Part shown: positions 18,839 through 27,402 of the stretch, piece after piece | How positions within the stretch are numbered: position 1 is the stretch's first letter | How the letters are laid out: each line of letters opens with the position of its first letter | Virus record (IMG/VR): IMGVR_UViG_3300043398_000189 | Location: 1 to 42,730 of that record | DNA length: 42,730 bases | From: a virus | Direction: 5' to 3' (one strand) | The notes under the pieces: model-generated | Told to the model about the DNA's origin: nothing | What the model saw: only the letters and a program-made list of their open reading frames with translations | Database searches by the model: none | Translations under genes and position numbers: made by a program

Positions 18839-19810
18839 ATGACTATTAAAAGAAAACACAGCAAAGTAACCACTATAAACGTGGGTATCGAAGAAGTTAA
18901 GCGCCAGCAAAACACTTCAGGTTTACAGGCGCTAGCTCCGATAAGTTCTATGCAGTACGAAAACGTACACAGAGAACTAACTCTCGAAGAAATGAAAGCA
19001 ATCAACCATTATAGAGCTATCGATGGCGGCTATCAAAGATCCCTGTCGCTTACACGCGTGGCGAATATTAGGGAAGATCTCAAAAAGCGTGGTGTTAAAA
19101 CAAGCGACTATCCAGAGATAGTCATTGCGAATATAAACGGCAAGTTGCAATGCGTCGATGGACAGCACCGGTTAATGGGCCATATCGAAGCGGGCGTGTG
19201 TGTGTTTGCGCACATCCAGAGTATGACCCAAGCTGAAGCGGTCCAGAGATTTGTTAGAGACAACGCATTAGCCAAACCGCTCAAGCGTAAAGATCTAATC
19301 GCCGCTAGTAATAACCCGCTTGCTACTCAGATACGAGCTATCGCTAAGGGTTTTGATATGAGCCAGATGCAGGCGGCGGCCTTCGTGTCTGGGTTGATAA
19401 ACAAATCGACATTGCCGATACATGATCCCGGCTTTGAACTCGACGAGCGGCAACAACATGCTGTGACTACCGCTCTAAATATCTGGACGAAAGACAAGCG
19501 CTGGCGTAATAAGCTACCGGCAGATATACTCAATCTAAAATCGAGAAGAGAATTTAAAGAGCGCCCAGAGTGCGCCTTCTCAGGAGTGTTAGCCTGCTGG
19601 TTGGTTGGTAAAATCTGCCACCGGAATATCCACAACCTGAACAAAGTTCTGTCTGAAGTGAAGATGCTCCGTGACGCAGACTGGATAAAGAAAAACCTAG
19701 GGAGTCTGCGCACTCTGGCTAGTGGTTATTCCAGTGAGCACAAGGGTGAACTGTTAGAATACTTTGATCGCAAAGTTCTTCTACCGGCATACAAGGACAA
19801 GCTGAATTAA
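18839..19810 (+). CDS. ParB/sulfiredoxin-like (DGQHR) domain protein
   Basis: A 323-residue protein. Residues 60-145 contain GGYQRSLSLTRVANIREDLK and VDGQHRLMGHIEAGV (Asp107-Gly-Gln-His110-Arg111), the core of ParB-like and DGQHR nuclease/ATP-binding domains, followed by a helical region. Proteins of this type bind or cut DNA, or couple nucleotide hydrolysis to DNA positioning. There is no ParA partner, so plasmid-type partition is unlikely. It lies between Gam-like and RuvC-like genes and probably acts in DNA processing or transcription. The last 120 residues are basic and helical with no family recognised. Confidence 0.7.
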   Translation: MTIKRKHSKVTTINVGIEEVKRQQNTSGLQALAPISSMQYENVHRELTLEEMKAINHYRAIDGGYQRSLSLTRVANIREDLKKRGVKTSDYPEIVIANINGKLQCVDGQHRLMGHIEAGVCVFAHIQSMTQAEAVQRFVRDNALAKPLKRKDLIAASNNPLATQIRAIAKGFDMSQMQAAAFVSGLINKSTLPIHDPGFELDERQQHAVTTALNIWTKDKRWRNKLPADILNLKSRREFKERPECAFSGVLACWLVGKICHRNIHNLNKVLSEVKMLRDADWIKKNLGSLRTLASGYSSEHKGELLEYFDRKVLLPAYKDKLN

Positions 19811-19838
19811 CGTCCCAGACTCTTGATGGAGAGATGCT

Positions 19839-20411
19839 ATGAGCTTATCCTTAGCTAACAACAATCTGTGTTATGTCGGTATTGATGTAGGCGTTAAAGG
19901 CGCCGTCGCTGTAATCACCGGACGCCAGGTTGAGCTATTTGATACGCCCGCTTTTAAGACCAAGGAGAAGGGTAAATCTCGGAGCCAGTATTCACTATTA
20001 GAAATGGTGCCTATACTTCGAGACCTACCTGTAAGACCTACCGTAGTGGTGATAGAAGACCCTGGATTTATAACCGCTGGTAAATTAGCTCTAGCATCTC
20101 TCCAAAGAGGACTGGGATATTGGCAGGCAATATGCGCAACCTTGAATTATCCGGTCGATACAGTGAAGCCGTGGGGTTGGAAGAGCCGGATACTTGTAGG
20201 ACGTGTGCCTCAAGGACTGTTCGCCGATAAAGAGGCGATCAAGTACAGTGCGCACGAATTATTCCCAGAGATCGCACACCTCATCACCACACCAGACAGA
20301 GCAGAGGCGTTGTATATGGCGCTGTATGGCAAGCTTAAATGGGGTGAGGGTAATGTCCTTAGAAATTCTCAAGACGACGTTTCTAGAGCAAGTACAACAA
20401 CGGATACATAA
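19839..20411 (+). CDS. ruvC: RuvC-like Holliday junction resolvase
   Basis: A 190-residue RNase H-fold protein. Acidic residues are in the expected places: Asp16 in YVGIDVG, Glu73 in VVVIEDPG, and Asp153 and Glu156 in TPDRAEALYMA. These fit the four-carboxylate active site of RuvC. Phages use such enzymes to resolve branched replication intermediates before packaging, which matters for a phage with concatemeric, headful-packaged DNA. GGAGA precedes the ATG by 6 bases. Its 3' end overlaps the next gene by 59 bases. Confidence 0.82.
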   Translation: MSLSLANNNLCYVGIDVGVKGAVAVITGRQVELFDTPAFKTKEKGKSRSQYSLLEMVPILRDLPVRPTVVVIEDPGFITAGKLALASLQRGLGYWQAICATLNYPVDTVKPWGWKSRILVGRVPQGLFADKEAIKYSAHELFPEIAHLITTPDRAEALYMALYGKLKWGEGNVLRNSQDDVSRASTTTDT

Positions 20412-20925
20412 AGAATGCGGCAGCCTACCTAATACAATGGGGTGGCTGCCTTCTCTTAACTCAATGCAAGATCGCGGGATTAGCCAAGAAGATATACTTC
20501 GGGCTATCAACACAGCGCTAAGTGACGGATATCACAGGGCAAGATTCTTAGACCGGGGTTTACGGTATATAGAATCGAACTATAATCAGCTACGTGAAGC
20601 TGGTAAGTTCTCAGTGACGACCTCCAGTGTGAAGCGGAGAATAGTAATGGCCACACCTTTATCTATGCGGCGACAGTGGGAGATTGCTCTACACGAGTGG
20701 GAACATGGCTATGAGTCTACTCACAAGACAAAGCCAAGCAGCCAGGAATCGCACGAAGAACTCGAACGGATCTGTAACCGGATCGGTCCAGACTCTGACG
20801 AGTTACAAGACTATCAGTGCGCCCATTGTGAGTGGGGTACTGTCAGTAAGAAGTTCACACCACCCAAGCCTGAGCAGGTGCAACAGGTGGCAGCATTAGC
20901 ACAACTGGAGTTATTAGCATCATGA
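20353..20925 (+). CDS. Hypothetical protein (possible replication or recombination accessory)
   Basis: A 190-residue protein. The ATG at 20353 with GTGAGGG upstream is the best start, although the frame is open further left inside the RuvC-like gene, where the reading is Cys/Arg-rich shadow. The sequence has helical segments (ILKTTFLEQVQQRIHKECG, DILRAINTALSDGYHRARFL), then a likely metal site YQCAHCEWG near residue 155. It overlaps the next gene (ATGA). Function unknown. Confidence 0.6.
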   Translation: MSLEILKTTFLEQVQQRIHKECGSLPNTMGWLPSLNSMQDRGISQEDILRAINTALSDGYHRARFLDRGLRYIESNYNQLREAGKFSVTTSSVKRRIVMATPLSMRRQWEIALHEWEHGYESTHKTKPSSQESHEELERICNRIGPDSDELQDYQCAHCEWGTVSKKFTPPKPEQVQQVAALAQLELLAS

Positions 20926-21200
20926 GCAAGAAAGAAATCAAGAAAGAACCCCTTAGTGTCAGCGCCCCGCTCGATAATGAGCACGTCGCTGAACTGGCCA
21001 CGACTAAGCCAACCGTGGCCGAGATGGCGCTTCGGACTCTCGATATGATCGACGAGCTCTGGACTGCCGGGTATGCGCTTAGTTCTTTTGAGCGCGACAA
21101 AGTATTCTACGTGACTGCGACTAAACCAACGGGCGGGCGGTTCGTAGGCGATGGCCCCACGCTTATGGCAGCTATAGATAAACTCAGATCTAAACTTTAG
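20922..21200 (+). CDS. Small hypothetical protein, last gene of rightward arm
   Basis: A 92-residue protein. The N-terminus is basic and disordered (MSKKEIKKEPLSVSAPL). Then come a helix (VAEMALRTLDMIDELWTAGY) and a strand-rich end (KVFYVTATKPTGGRFVGDGP). Its start overlaps the previous stop as ATGA. The convergent terminator lies 40 bases past its stop. Function unknown. Confidence 0.6.
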   Translation: MSKKEIKKEPLSVSAPLDNEHVAELATTKPTVAEMALRTLDMIDELWTAGYALSSFERDKVFYVTATKPTGGRFVGDGPTLMAAIDKLRSKL

Positions 21201-21240
21201 GACGCAGACCAGACTTACCCGACCCGTGTTGTCTAGCGTC

Positions 21241-21274
21241 ACAGAACGCCCCGGTTTATCTGGGGCGTTTCTGT
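21241..21274. terminator. Bidirectional terminator between converging arms
   Basis: AACGCCCC (21245-21252) pairs with GGGGCGTT (21262-21269), extended past one bulged T by ACAG/CTGT. On the plus strand it is followed by TTTGG, on the minus strand by GACGC. It ends both arms. The TAA of the last leftward gene (21258-21256) lies in the loop, so the leftward mRNA ends almost at its stop codon. Confidence 0.75.
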
Positions 21275-21552
21275 TTGGCGTCTTTCAGCGCCTCAAAGAA
21301 CCAGCCAACAAGAGGGGAAATGATCAGGCCAAGTAGCCAGTCATGAATTACATAGGGTTTAGAGTTTACCTGCGCCCAAAAATCAAAAACGACAACAAAG
21401 AGAGCAAGGGTGTAACTAAGCGCGAGGGAGGTCTTGTACCCGAGCCGGATAAGATTGCCGCGCCGTGCGGTGCTGATTGTATCCAGTACATTGCCACCCA
21501 TGGTAGTAGGGCTATCGTCAGCGCCACTAGGAAGTGCATGATCTGCCTCCAT
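21256..21552 (-). CDS. Small membrane protein, holin candidate
   Basis: A 98-residue protein with two hydrophobic segments, residues 41-60 (TSLALSYTLALFVVVFDFWA) and 71-88 (DWLLGLIISPLVGWFFEA), and a basic C-terminus (KDAKQKRPR). Two membrane helices plus a charged tail near the lysin gene fit a class II holin, which forms the hole that lets the lysin or its activity reach the cell wall. GAGGG precedes the ATG. It is the last gene of the late operon, and its stop is in the terminator loop. Confidence 0.6.
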   Translation of the reverse strand: MEADHALPSGADDSPTTMGGNVLDTISTARRGNLIRLGYKTSLALSYTLALFVVVFDFWAQVNSKPYVIHDWLLGLIISPLVGWFFEALKDAKQKRPR

Positions 21553-21567
21553 TGATACCCTCTTTCA

Positions 21568-21834
21568 TTAGGCTACAGGCTCGGTGAACTCACCTGTATC
21601 AAATGCCACGTACTCGTCTTGCATATACTCAGCATCAGCCTTGAGTAGCTTCGCCTCTTTGGTAAACGCTTCGACGATCTCTTTACCGACAAGCACTAGG
21701 TCTTTAAATTCTTTCGCGAATCTTTCTAGCAAATCGCCATGCTTATCCAGGCCGCGCCTAACTGAGAGCATGATATGCAGGACTTTGGTAAGCGTATCGA
21801 TACCCTTGATGGCCTCGATTGGATTTAAGCTCAT
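21568..21834 (-). CDS. Small helical protein in the lysis cassette
   Basis: An 88-residue soluble helical protein (IEAIKGIDTLTKVLHIMLSV, LLERFAKEFKDLVLVGKEIV, EAFTKEAKLLKADAEYMQDE) with an acidic end. The start is coupled to the lysin stop (ATGA). It lies between lysin and holin candidates, so a lysis-timing or antiholin role is possible, but no motif shows it. Confidence 0.6.
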   Translation of the reverse strand: MSLNPIEAIKGIDTLTKVLHIMLSVRRGLDKHGDLLERFAKEFKDLVLVGKEIVEAFTKEAKLLKADAEYMQDEYVAFDTGEFTEPVA

Positions 21835-22448
21835 GAAATATACCCCTCTTGCTCTAGGTAATTCTCTATCTCTTTAGCCCGTTTGGCAACCGGTATACCG
21901 TATTTGTCATACACCTTTCCGCCAGGTTTAATACCAGGTCCTCCGTTATATCTGGCGAATGCCAGTGGCTTGTCCCCGCTGGCTCCTTTCATTAATGCAT
22001 CAAGATCTCCTGCTACGTATAGCAACTGGAGCGTGGCGTTGCCCATAAAATTCTTGATGAACGGCACCCACTCTGGTTTCGGTAGTTTATTAACTAGAAA
22101 CGGTGTCATCTTTTGGCCAAGCCCGAAAGAACACGAGAGCAATAACTTCTCTTCAGGGGTGGTGCCTTTGTTGTTCTTGTAGTAACCAGGCTCGCACCTA
22201 AACTTAGCCAGGAAGTTTTTGTATGCGCCTGCTTGGATCTGCATAACGGACAGGATCTCAACTTCTGGCAGCCCTGTGATTTTTACAGCGGCTTTCAGAT
22301 TATCCTTGAGCAATCGGTCGTTGCGATTGAAATATAAAACACCACCGCTTTCGTGCTCGACTACAGCCAACATGTCAGCTACCGATACAAACTTTCTGTC
22401 TATACGACCATGCACTTCTTGCGCTTTGCGTATAAGTGCTACGTCCAT
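21831..22448 (-). CDS. Lytic transglycosylase-type endolysin
   Basis: A 205-residue SLT-like enzyme that cuts the peptidoglycan glycan chain at the end of infection. Motifs are VVEHESGG near residues 29-36 with Glu33 as the likely catalytic acid, CSFGLGQKM (the GLxQ motif) and FARYNGGPGIKP (the YNGG motif). There is no signal peptide, so export needs the holin next door. The ATG at 22448 with AAGGA upstream is chosen over the TTG at 22451. Its stop overlaps the next gene. Confidence 0.82.
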   Translation of the reverse strand: MDVALIRKAQEVHGRIDRKFVSVADMLAVVEHESGGVLYFNRNDRLLKDNLKAAVKITGLPEVEILSVMQIQAGAYKNFLAKFRCEPGYYKNNKGTTPEEKLLLSCSFGLGQKMTPFLVNKLPKPEWVPFIKNFMGNATLQLLYVAGDLDALMKGASGDKPLAFARYNGGPGIKPGGKVYDKYGIPVAKRAKEIENYLEQEGYIS

Positions 22449-22458
22449 CAACCTATCC

Positions 22459-23196
22459 TTATGGCTTGTCGGCTAGTTTAATAGTGGTGCCGCCAGCCTC
22501 TTTGGCATACAGATCCCCATCGGCAGTGTTGGTGTATACAATCCAGCCAGTATCAGGGGCGCTTGGTGCTGTCTGTGGCGGGTATTTTGTACCTAGCGTA
22601 CTTGTTAGCACATCCGTCACTATCAACTTGCCTGTGAATGTAGCCTGGTTACTTGCCGCGCCGCCAGAACCAAGCAAGGTAGCGCCTTCCCAAAACGATA
22701 GGCCCATACCAGCACCGGCAAGTGCCACGTAATCACCGAGAATATTCAGGCGTTCCGTGCGCATATTGTAGTGATACAAATTAATACCGCTATCGACGTA
22801 CCCAACTAGGTAGTTATCGCTACCCCTGTGCCATTCCTGGATATTGGCGGTCTGGCTAGCACTGCCTTTTATATTCAGCCCGACCACATCCGAGCCAAGA
22901 ATAATCGAGTTTGCGCCGGTTAATCCTGATAAGGCTGTGATGTCCGAGTTAGCCCCGCTTGCAGCCGCCCCCATCGACGATCTGACAGTCGCCGCTGTCG
23001 TAAACGCTGGCGCTGCCGTGCTTCCCGTAAAATTTCCAAAGGCCGTATTAGCTGCGGCTGTCGCCGCGCCTGTGCCACCATTTGCAATGGACACTGGAGT
23101 CGCCACGCCACTTGATGCATATCCCGATGCATATGCTATAGGTATAGCGAACACAAACCATGCCAAGACTTGGACAAAATGCTTTCTACCTACCAT
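22459..23196 (-). CDS. Fibre-like protein with an N-terminal signal peptide
   Basis: A 245-residue protein. Residues 1-24 (basic MVGRKH, hydrophobic VLAWFVFAIPIAYA, small residues after) form a secretory signal. Then VSIANGGTGAATAAANTAFG and repeats rich in Ala, Gly, Thr and Ser follow, as in phage fibre and appendage proteins. The C-terminal part is beta-rich (TGWIVYTNTADGDLYAKEAG). A signal on a virion fibre is odd: it would send the protein to the periplasm or cell surface. It may be an adhesin-like or superinfection-exclusion protein, or a moron. Its start overlaps the gene before by 7 bases. Confidence 0.6.
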   Translation of the reverse strand: MVGRKHFVQVLAWFVFAIPIAYASGYASSGVATPVSIANGGTGAATAAANTAFGNFTGSTAAPAFTTAATVRSSMGAAASGANSDITALSGLTGANSIILGSDVVGLNIKGSASQTANIQEWHRGSDNYLVGYVDSGINLYHYNMRTERLNILGDYVALAGAGMGLSFWEGATLLGSGGAASNQATFTGKLIVTDVLTSTLGTKYPPQTAPSAPDTGWIVYTNTADGDLYAKEAGGTTIKLADKP

Positions 23197-23555
23197 GCCA
23201 TCACCGAGATTGTGCCGGTCGCCGTCGCGCCGATATAGTGAAACGTAGCCACAGGCTCACCCTCATAAGTGAGCGCACCGCCCGGCTCGATCCGAAAGTC
23301 GGCAGTGGTGGCAGTGCCCGAATTAAGATCGACATAGATAATCGCTGCGGCTGGATCGGTCTTGATAATCACATGGCGGCTGGCTTTCGTAAGGGTAATA
23401 GTCGTATCGCTATTAGCCACACTAGCTGTGGTATTCGTGAAGTTACCCTGCGGTTGCCCTGATGGCTGCGTCGATATCTGCCCTTGGACAGCCGGGCAAA
23501 ACCACAAGGCGCCAGCAATAAGACCACCTGTTAGGGCGCCGTATAGCTTTCTCAT
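23190..23555 (-). CDS. Small exported beta-rich protein
   Basis: A 121-residue protein. Residues 1-25 (MRKLYGALTGGLIAGALWFC, then PAVQGQ) are a signal peptide, with a possible signal peptidase I site after VQG. A Cys at 20 is not in a clear lipobox. The rest is strand-rich (TTITLTKASRHVIIKTDPAA, FRIEPGGALTYEGEPVATFH). Its start overlaps the previous stop (TAATG) and its end overlaps the other signal-bearing gene. The pair probably acts outside the cytoplasm. Confidence 0.6.
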   Translation of the reverse strand: MRKLYGALTGGLIAGALWFCPAVQGQISTQPSGQPQGNFTNTTASVANSDTTITLTKASRHVIIKTDPAAAIIYVDLNSGTATTADFRIEPGGALTYEGEPVATFHYIGATATGTISVMAW

Positions 23556-23755
23556 TAGTCGAGGGTTCCTTTGCGCAGCATAGCCCTGGAGCTACTAGAT
23601 CTACCGGAGGACATCTTTCGCCCGGAAGAAGACATAGATCTAGACACCGGCTTAACGCCACCACCGCTGAACATGAGCCGACCTTGGGGCTTGATAGGTC
23701 TACGTGCGGTAGATCTCACACCCCTTTTAATACTCATTAGACTAAATGCTTTCAT
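23555..23755 (-). CDS. Small Arg/Ser-rich basic protein
   Basis: A 66-residue very basic protein (SIKRGVRSTARRPIKPQG, RSMSSSGRKMSSGRSSSSRA) with almost no acidic residues. Such proteins bind nucleic acid or sit inside virions with DNA. AAAGG lies near the ATG. Its stop is coupled to the next gene as TAATG. It lies after the large ejection-type protein and may be co-packaged with it; that is inference. Confidence 0.55.
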   Translation of the reverse strand: MKAFSLMSIKRGVRSTARRPIKPQGRLMFSGGGVKPVSRSMSSSGRKMSSGRSSSSRAMLRKGTLD

Positions 23756-23814
23756 GGATACTTACCTTTACTGTACTGTGCCGCAGTCACTTGAAGTTTA
23801 CGCTAGACAGGTTA

Positions 23815-26800
23815 CTACGGCAAGCCCCGTCCTTTCTTCCAGGTCCCATCAGGCTGCCTAGTCCAACCCTTTCTGGCGGCATCTTTAATAACCCTCGCCG
23901 CCTTCATCTGGTTAAAGGCCTTCTCTTGACCCTCGTTATTAGTCACAGCGTGTAAGCCCCAGGTATCTAAACCATATCCACCAGGTACAGCAGGTACTGG
24001 CTTATCTTGGTTTAGTCCATCGCGCTGCATCTGTGGATTCCAGGGAGTGGAGAAGTGAGATGGCACTGTGCCCTTAGGTAGGAAAGCCTTGCTCTGCTCT
24101 CTAAGATACTTACCACCAAACTCAGTGGCAGTAATACCAGGAAGGCTGTGCCCGCCGCCCATTTTATTTGGCAAGTCTTCACCAGTACGGAGAGATTTCT
24201 CGGCATCATTAGGGTCGAAAGACTCCCCTCTTGATTGCATGTATTTTTCTTTATTGGCTATGTTATGACCCGCTGTATCTTTGCCGGATAGATATTCATA
24301 CCCGGTTGTGATTACAGGATTCATGAGCGCCATGCCGCGGTTCTCTCCTTCTATCAACATAGAGATAGCTTGTAGCGCATCCTGCCCACCTGTAATAAAC
24401 GGGGTGTGTTGCGCAAAGTTGGCATTAACCTGATAAGTCTTAGACCCATCAAGAGCTTTTACTGTCTTGCGAGAGCCGTCATAATTAAACGCTGGAATGT
24501 CGCCACGGTTTCTATCCTGGCTGCTCATATCTCTAAGCTCTGGATGAGCCGCGTATCTGCCACTATTAGCCCAGGTGCTGGCAGCTAACATAGTCATAGG
24601 GCGCTCTGAATAAAGCACGAGCCAGAGTCTTATCGCGTGCCTATCCCACTTCCACCAGGGAAGTAAAACATCAAGAGATTTACCCGCAAGCGTTTCTGTG
24701 GCCCGGTAATTACCAGTGTATCTATCAGTGCGGAGCTCGATCTCTTTCCACTTCTCTGGGTTCTTGCGTATCCATTCTTCAGCAAGCTCCATTCTCTTTT
24801 TGAGAAACCCATGCGGGTCTTTAAAGATCTCCTTTGCTGTAGAGATATCGCCAAGCATTCTCTTAGCGGCTGTATCTTTGCCTCCGTTAATCGCATACTC
24901 AGCCATAGCCCTGGATTGAAGGGGATCTTTTTTGAGCATGTCCTTAATCTCGGCGCCGCCTTTTAGCCACGATGTGACGTTGCTTTTAAATATAGGATTA
25001 GCTTCCCACGCCATCTCCACGAGAGTCTTGGATGCTATGTATTTACGAAAAACATTCTGGGAAGCATTCTCCGCTTCAAAGTGTTTGTTTATCGGCAGCG
25101 TGATTTTATCGATCACATCGTTGACTTTATCGCTAAATTCAAACGCTCTGAATGCGTGAGGCGAGTGCGCGTAATCTATAGTAGCGGGGAACAGTCCCTT
25201 TAGCTTAGGGTCTATAGCCATTCTCATAGCTATAACCGTGCGTAAAAACTCCATCGGATTAACGATAGAACCGCTAGCCTCTGCTGCCATGATTTGGATA
25301 TCCTGGACTCTTTGCCTTGGTATATATGTCATATCAAGGCCAAGTGTTAACATCTTGTAGACCATGTTAGGAACTTGAAGCGCGAAAATCAGCCCGTGCT
25401 TAGCGCTAGGCCCAGCCAGGAAATACTCGTTTATCCGCTTAGCCATTCTCGCAGGCAGCCAGATCTCTCCTTGTATTGGCTGTGTTCCAACCTTGCCACC
25501 AGTCAAATCTCTGAAAGATTTCCAGATCTTACCGGTCTCAACTTTGGCGTAGCCCTGCTTTATAAGTTCTTTCGGGTCGCCACCAGTCTTGCCACCTAGT
25601 GACTCGGTCATCTCTTGAAGTTCTTTGAGATATCTATGCGCTGTCGTGAATGTAAGTGCGCTGATTAGTTGAGATGTTTTTGCCACCTGGATATCGTCAG
25701 TGTGCGCACCTTCGCGCACACCAGCCCGTCTAGCTTGTTGCTCTAACGTAACCTGTTCTGTTTCTCTATCAGCACTCAAGCTCTTGCCTAAAAACGATGG
25801 CCGGTCGAGTGCGGTTCGCTTATTCGCATCTCGCTTAGCGAAACTAATAGGCAAGTAAGACGGTTTGTCGTGCGAGGGAGTAAGCGTGTCCCAAGCTTTT
25901 GCTTGTATATAGAACCTGTTCCGCTCAGCGCGAGAGCCTGTTATAGTCACGCCCTTGTCTTTGTATTTTGCAGCACCACTGTCTGAGAAGATAGCCTCGA
26001 AGCGCTCGTGTAGTGGTAGTTGTGCTATAGCTGGATCTTTTATCTCGCTATATACATACTTCTGCCCCCACGTAGCGGCGGCTATACCCTTGTCGTCGAT
26101 AATGCCAGCTTTCTTATAGATAGCTTGTTGCCACTTAGCCTGGGCGTCCAACTTTCTCTTGATAGCTAACAGTGTGTTATACGTCTCAGGGTCTGTAGCT
26201 TTAGCATGCCTGATTGTGTCCATCCAAGCGGCGCCACCATCCTCGAAGGTCAGCATCTGGAAAAGCTCACTCTTTCTAGGCCCGCGTATTGGATTAAGCT
26301 TGGCGAAAAGTTTCTCCATCTCTCGTTCGTGCTTAACAGTACGATTTAAAATCTCTTGCCGCATTTGCTTTAAGAGCTTGTCTTGCTTAGCGTAGTTTAT
26401 CTGCGCTTGTATTATTGGGATTTTTTGCAACTCAGCTTTAGCCGCACTGCCAGCGGCTTTTAGCGCAGCAACCTCTGCGGGGAATACTTTGGTCGCCGCT
26501 TGCCCCGCTATCCTGGCGCTACCCTTAAGTACATTGCCTGCGACTTTACCCACAGGCGCGGTCTCCATTGTTAGAGACACAGGCGTGCCAGTGGCTTTAG
26601 AAAATAGATCTGCTACCGCTGCCTTATTCCACTCGGATGACAGCAATGGGTACAGGGCGGGGTTTAGAGAAACAAGCCCGCGATAGTCATGGTACAGGCC
26701 GCCAGCGATACCACCAGCAACGTTTGCCGCAGCCGGGAGAGTCTTGCCTGAGACTATTCCTTTGGTGCCATGCGAGGGGTCGTCAAAGGTTAGTCCAAAT

Positions 26801-27396
26801 GGATCGATAACACGATGGAACATCAGCGCCTGGTTCTCTGGCTTAGATAAGTCTGCGTGTTTCGTTGGTAGTAAACCGCGAAGCCCCTCGCCAGCCATTG
26901 AAGTTACCGTGGCTATGCCACCAAGTTGCTGTTGTAAGTCAGGCACTATGTTGCGCGGTGTCGCTGCTAGAGGTTTAAGCGCACCTTCTACACTGGGTGT
27001 CTCTAAGAACTTAGCCCATTGATTACGCGCTTCTTGGCGCTGTGGTGAATCGAATGTGCCAGCCGCGGCCGGTTGAAACCCAGGAAGCTTCTGCCAGAGA
27101 TCGCTCCCTAAAAACTTCTGGGTTTGCTGCATAGCCGGTATCGACAGCCAGCCTGGCAGTGTTGGTGTCTGGTGTTTAACACCAGGATTTACGCCAGGGA
27201 ATTTACCACCACCAGCTAGCTCTATTTTTTTAGGCGTAATAGGTGGTGGTATTTTTACATCAGCCCACGGATCAGTATCTGGGGCGGGTGTTGGATCTGC
27301 CGCACCCGCTCCAGTAGTACCTGGATCTGCCCCTGTTTTCGCAGTACCAGTTAACGGTGGTGGTATTTTTACATCAGCCCACGGATCGTCTGCCAT
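23815..27396 (-). CDS. Large virion protein, probable internal or ejection protein
   Basis: A 1193-residue protein. The first 60 residues carry DPWADVKIPPPLT and DPWADVKIPPPIT, an exact DNA duplication of 32 bases. Most of the rest is helical (for example KQDKLLKQMRQEILNRTVKH, EMEKLFAKLNPIRGPRKS). There is a hydrophobic aromatic stretch near 950 (LLPWWKWDRHAIRLWLVLYS). Size, helical make-up and place among tail and late genes of a podovirus fit a DNA-ejection protein that leaves the capsid and forms a channel through the cell envelope, as T7 gp16 or P22 gp16 do. No enzyme motif is recognised. Confidence 0.55.
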   Translation of the reverse strand: MADDPWADVKIPPPLTGTAKTGADPGTTGAGAADPTPAPDTDPWADVKIPPPITPKKIELAGGGKFPGVNPGVKHQTPTLPGWLSIPAMQQTQKFLGSDLWQKLPGFQPAAAGTFDSPQRQEARNQWAKFLETPSVEGALKPLAATPRNIVPDLQQQLGGIATVTSMAGEGLRGLLPTKHADLSKPENQALMFHRVIDPFGLTFDDPSHGTKGIVSGKTLPAAANVAGGIAGGLYHDYRGLVSLNPALYPLLSSEWNKAAVADLFSKATGTPVSLTMETAPVGKVAGNVLKGSARIAGQAATKVFPAEVAALKAAGSAAKAELQKIPIIQAQINYAKQDKLLKQMRQEILNRTVKHEREMEKLFAKLNPIRGPRKSELFQMLTFEDGGAAWMDTIRHAKATDPETYNTLLAIKRKLDAQAKWQQAIYKKAGIIDDKGIAAATWGQKYVYSEIKDPAIAQLPLHERFEAIFSDSGAAKYKDKGVTITGSRAERNRFYIQAKAWDTLTPSHDKPSYLPISFAKRDANKRTALDRPSFLGKSLSADRETEQVTLEQQARRAGVREGAHTDDIQVAKTSQLISALTFTTAHRYLKELQEMTESLGGKTGGDPKELIKQGYAKVETGKIWKSFRDLTGGKVGTQPIQGEIWLPARMAKRINEYFLAGPSAKHGLIFALQVPNMVYKMLTLGLDMTYIPRQRVQDIQIMAAEASGSIVNPMEFLRTVIAMRMAIDPKLKGLFPATIDYAHSPHAFRAFEFSDKVNDVIDKITLPINKHFEAENASQNVFRKYIASKTLVEMAWEANPIFKSNVTSWLKGGAEIKDMLKKDPLQSRAMAEYAINGGKDTAAKRMLGDISTAKEIFKDPHGFLKKRMELAEEWIRKNPEKWKEIELRTDRYTGNYRATETLAGKSLDVLLPWWKWDRHAIRLWLVLYSERPMTMLAASTWANSGRYAAHPELRDMSSQDRNRGDIPAFNYDGSRKTVKALDGSKTYQVNANFAQHTPFITGGQDALQAISMLIEGENRGMALMNPVITTGYEYLSGKDTAGHNIANKEKYMQSRGESFDPNDAEKSLRTGEDLPNKMGGGHSLPGITATEFGGKYLREQSKAFLPKGTVPSHFSTPWNPQMQRDGLNQDKPVPAVPGGYGLDTWGLHAVTNNEGQEKAFNQMKAARVIKDAARKGWTRQPDGTWKKGRGLP
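27242..27387 (-). repeat. Exact 32-base direct repeat, two copies
   Basis: The same 32 bases (starting GGTGGTGGTATTTTTACATC on the plus strand) occur at 27242-27273 and 27356-27387, 114 bases apart. They encode the duplicated DPWADVKIPPP peptide at the start of the large virion protein. Perfect identity points to recent duplication or gene conversion. Confidence 0.9.
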
Positions 27397-27402
27397 TAGA
27401 GT

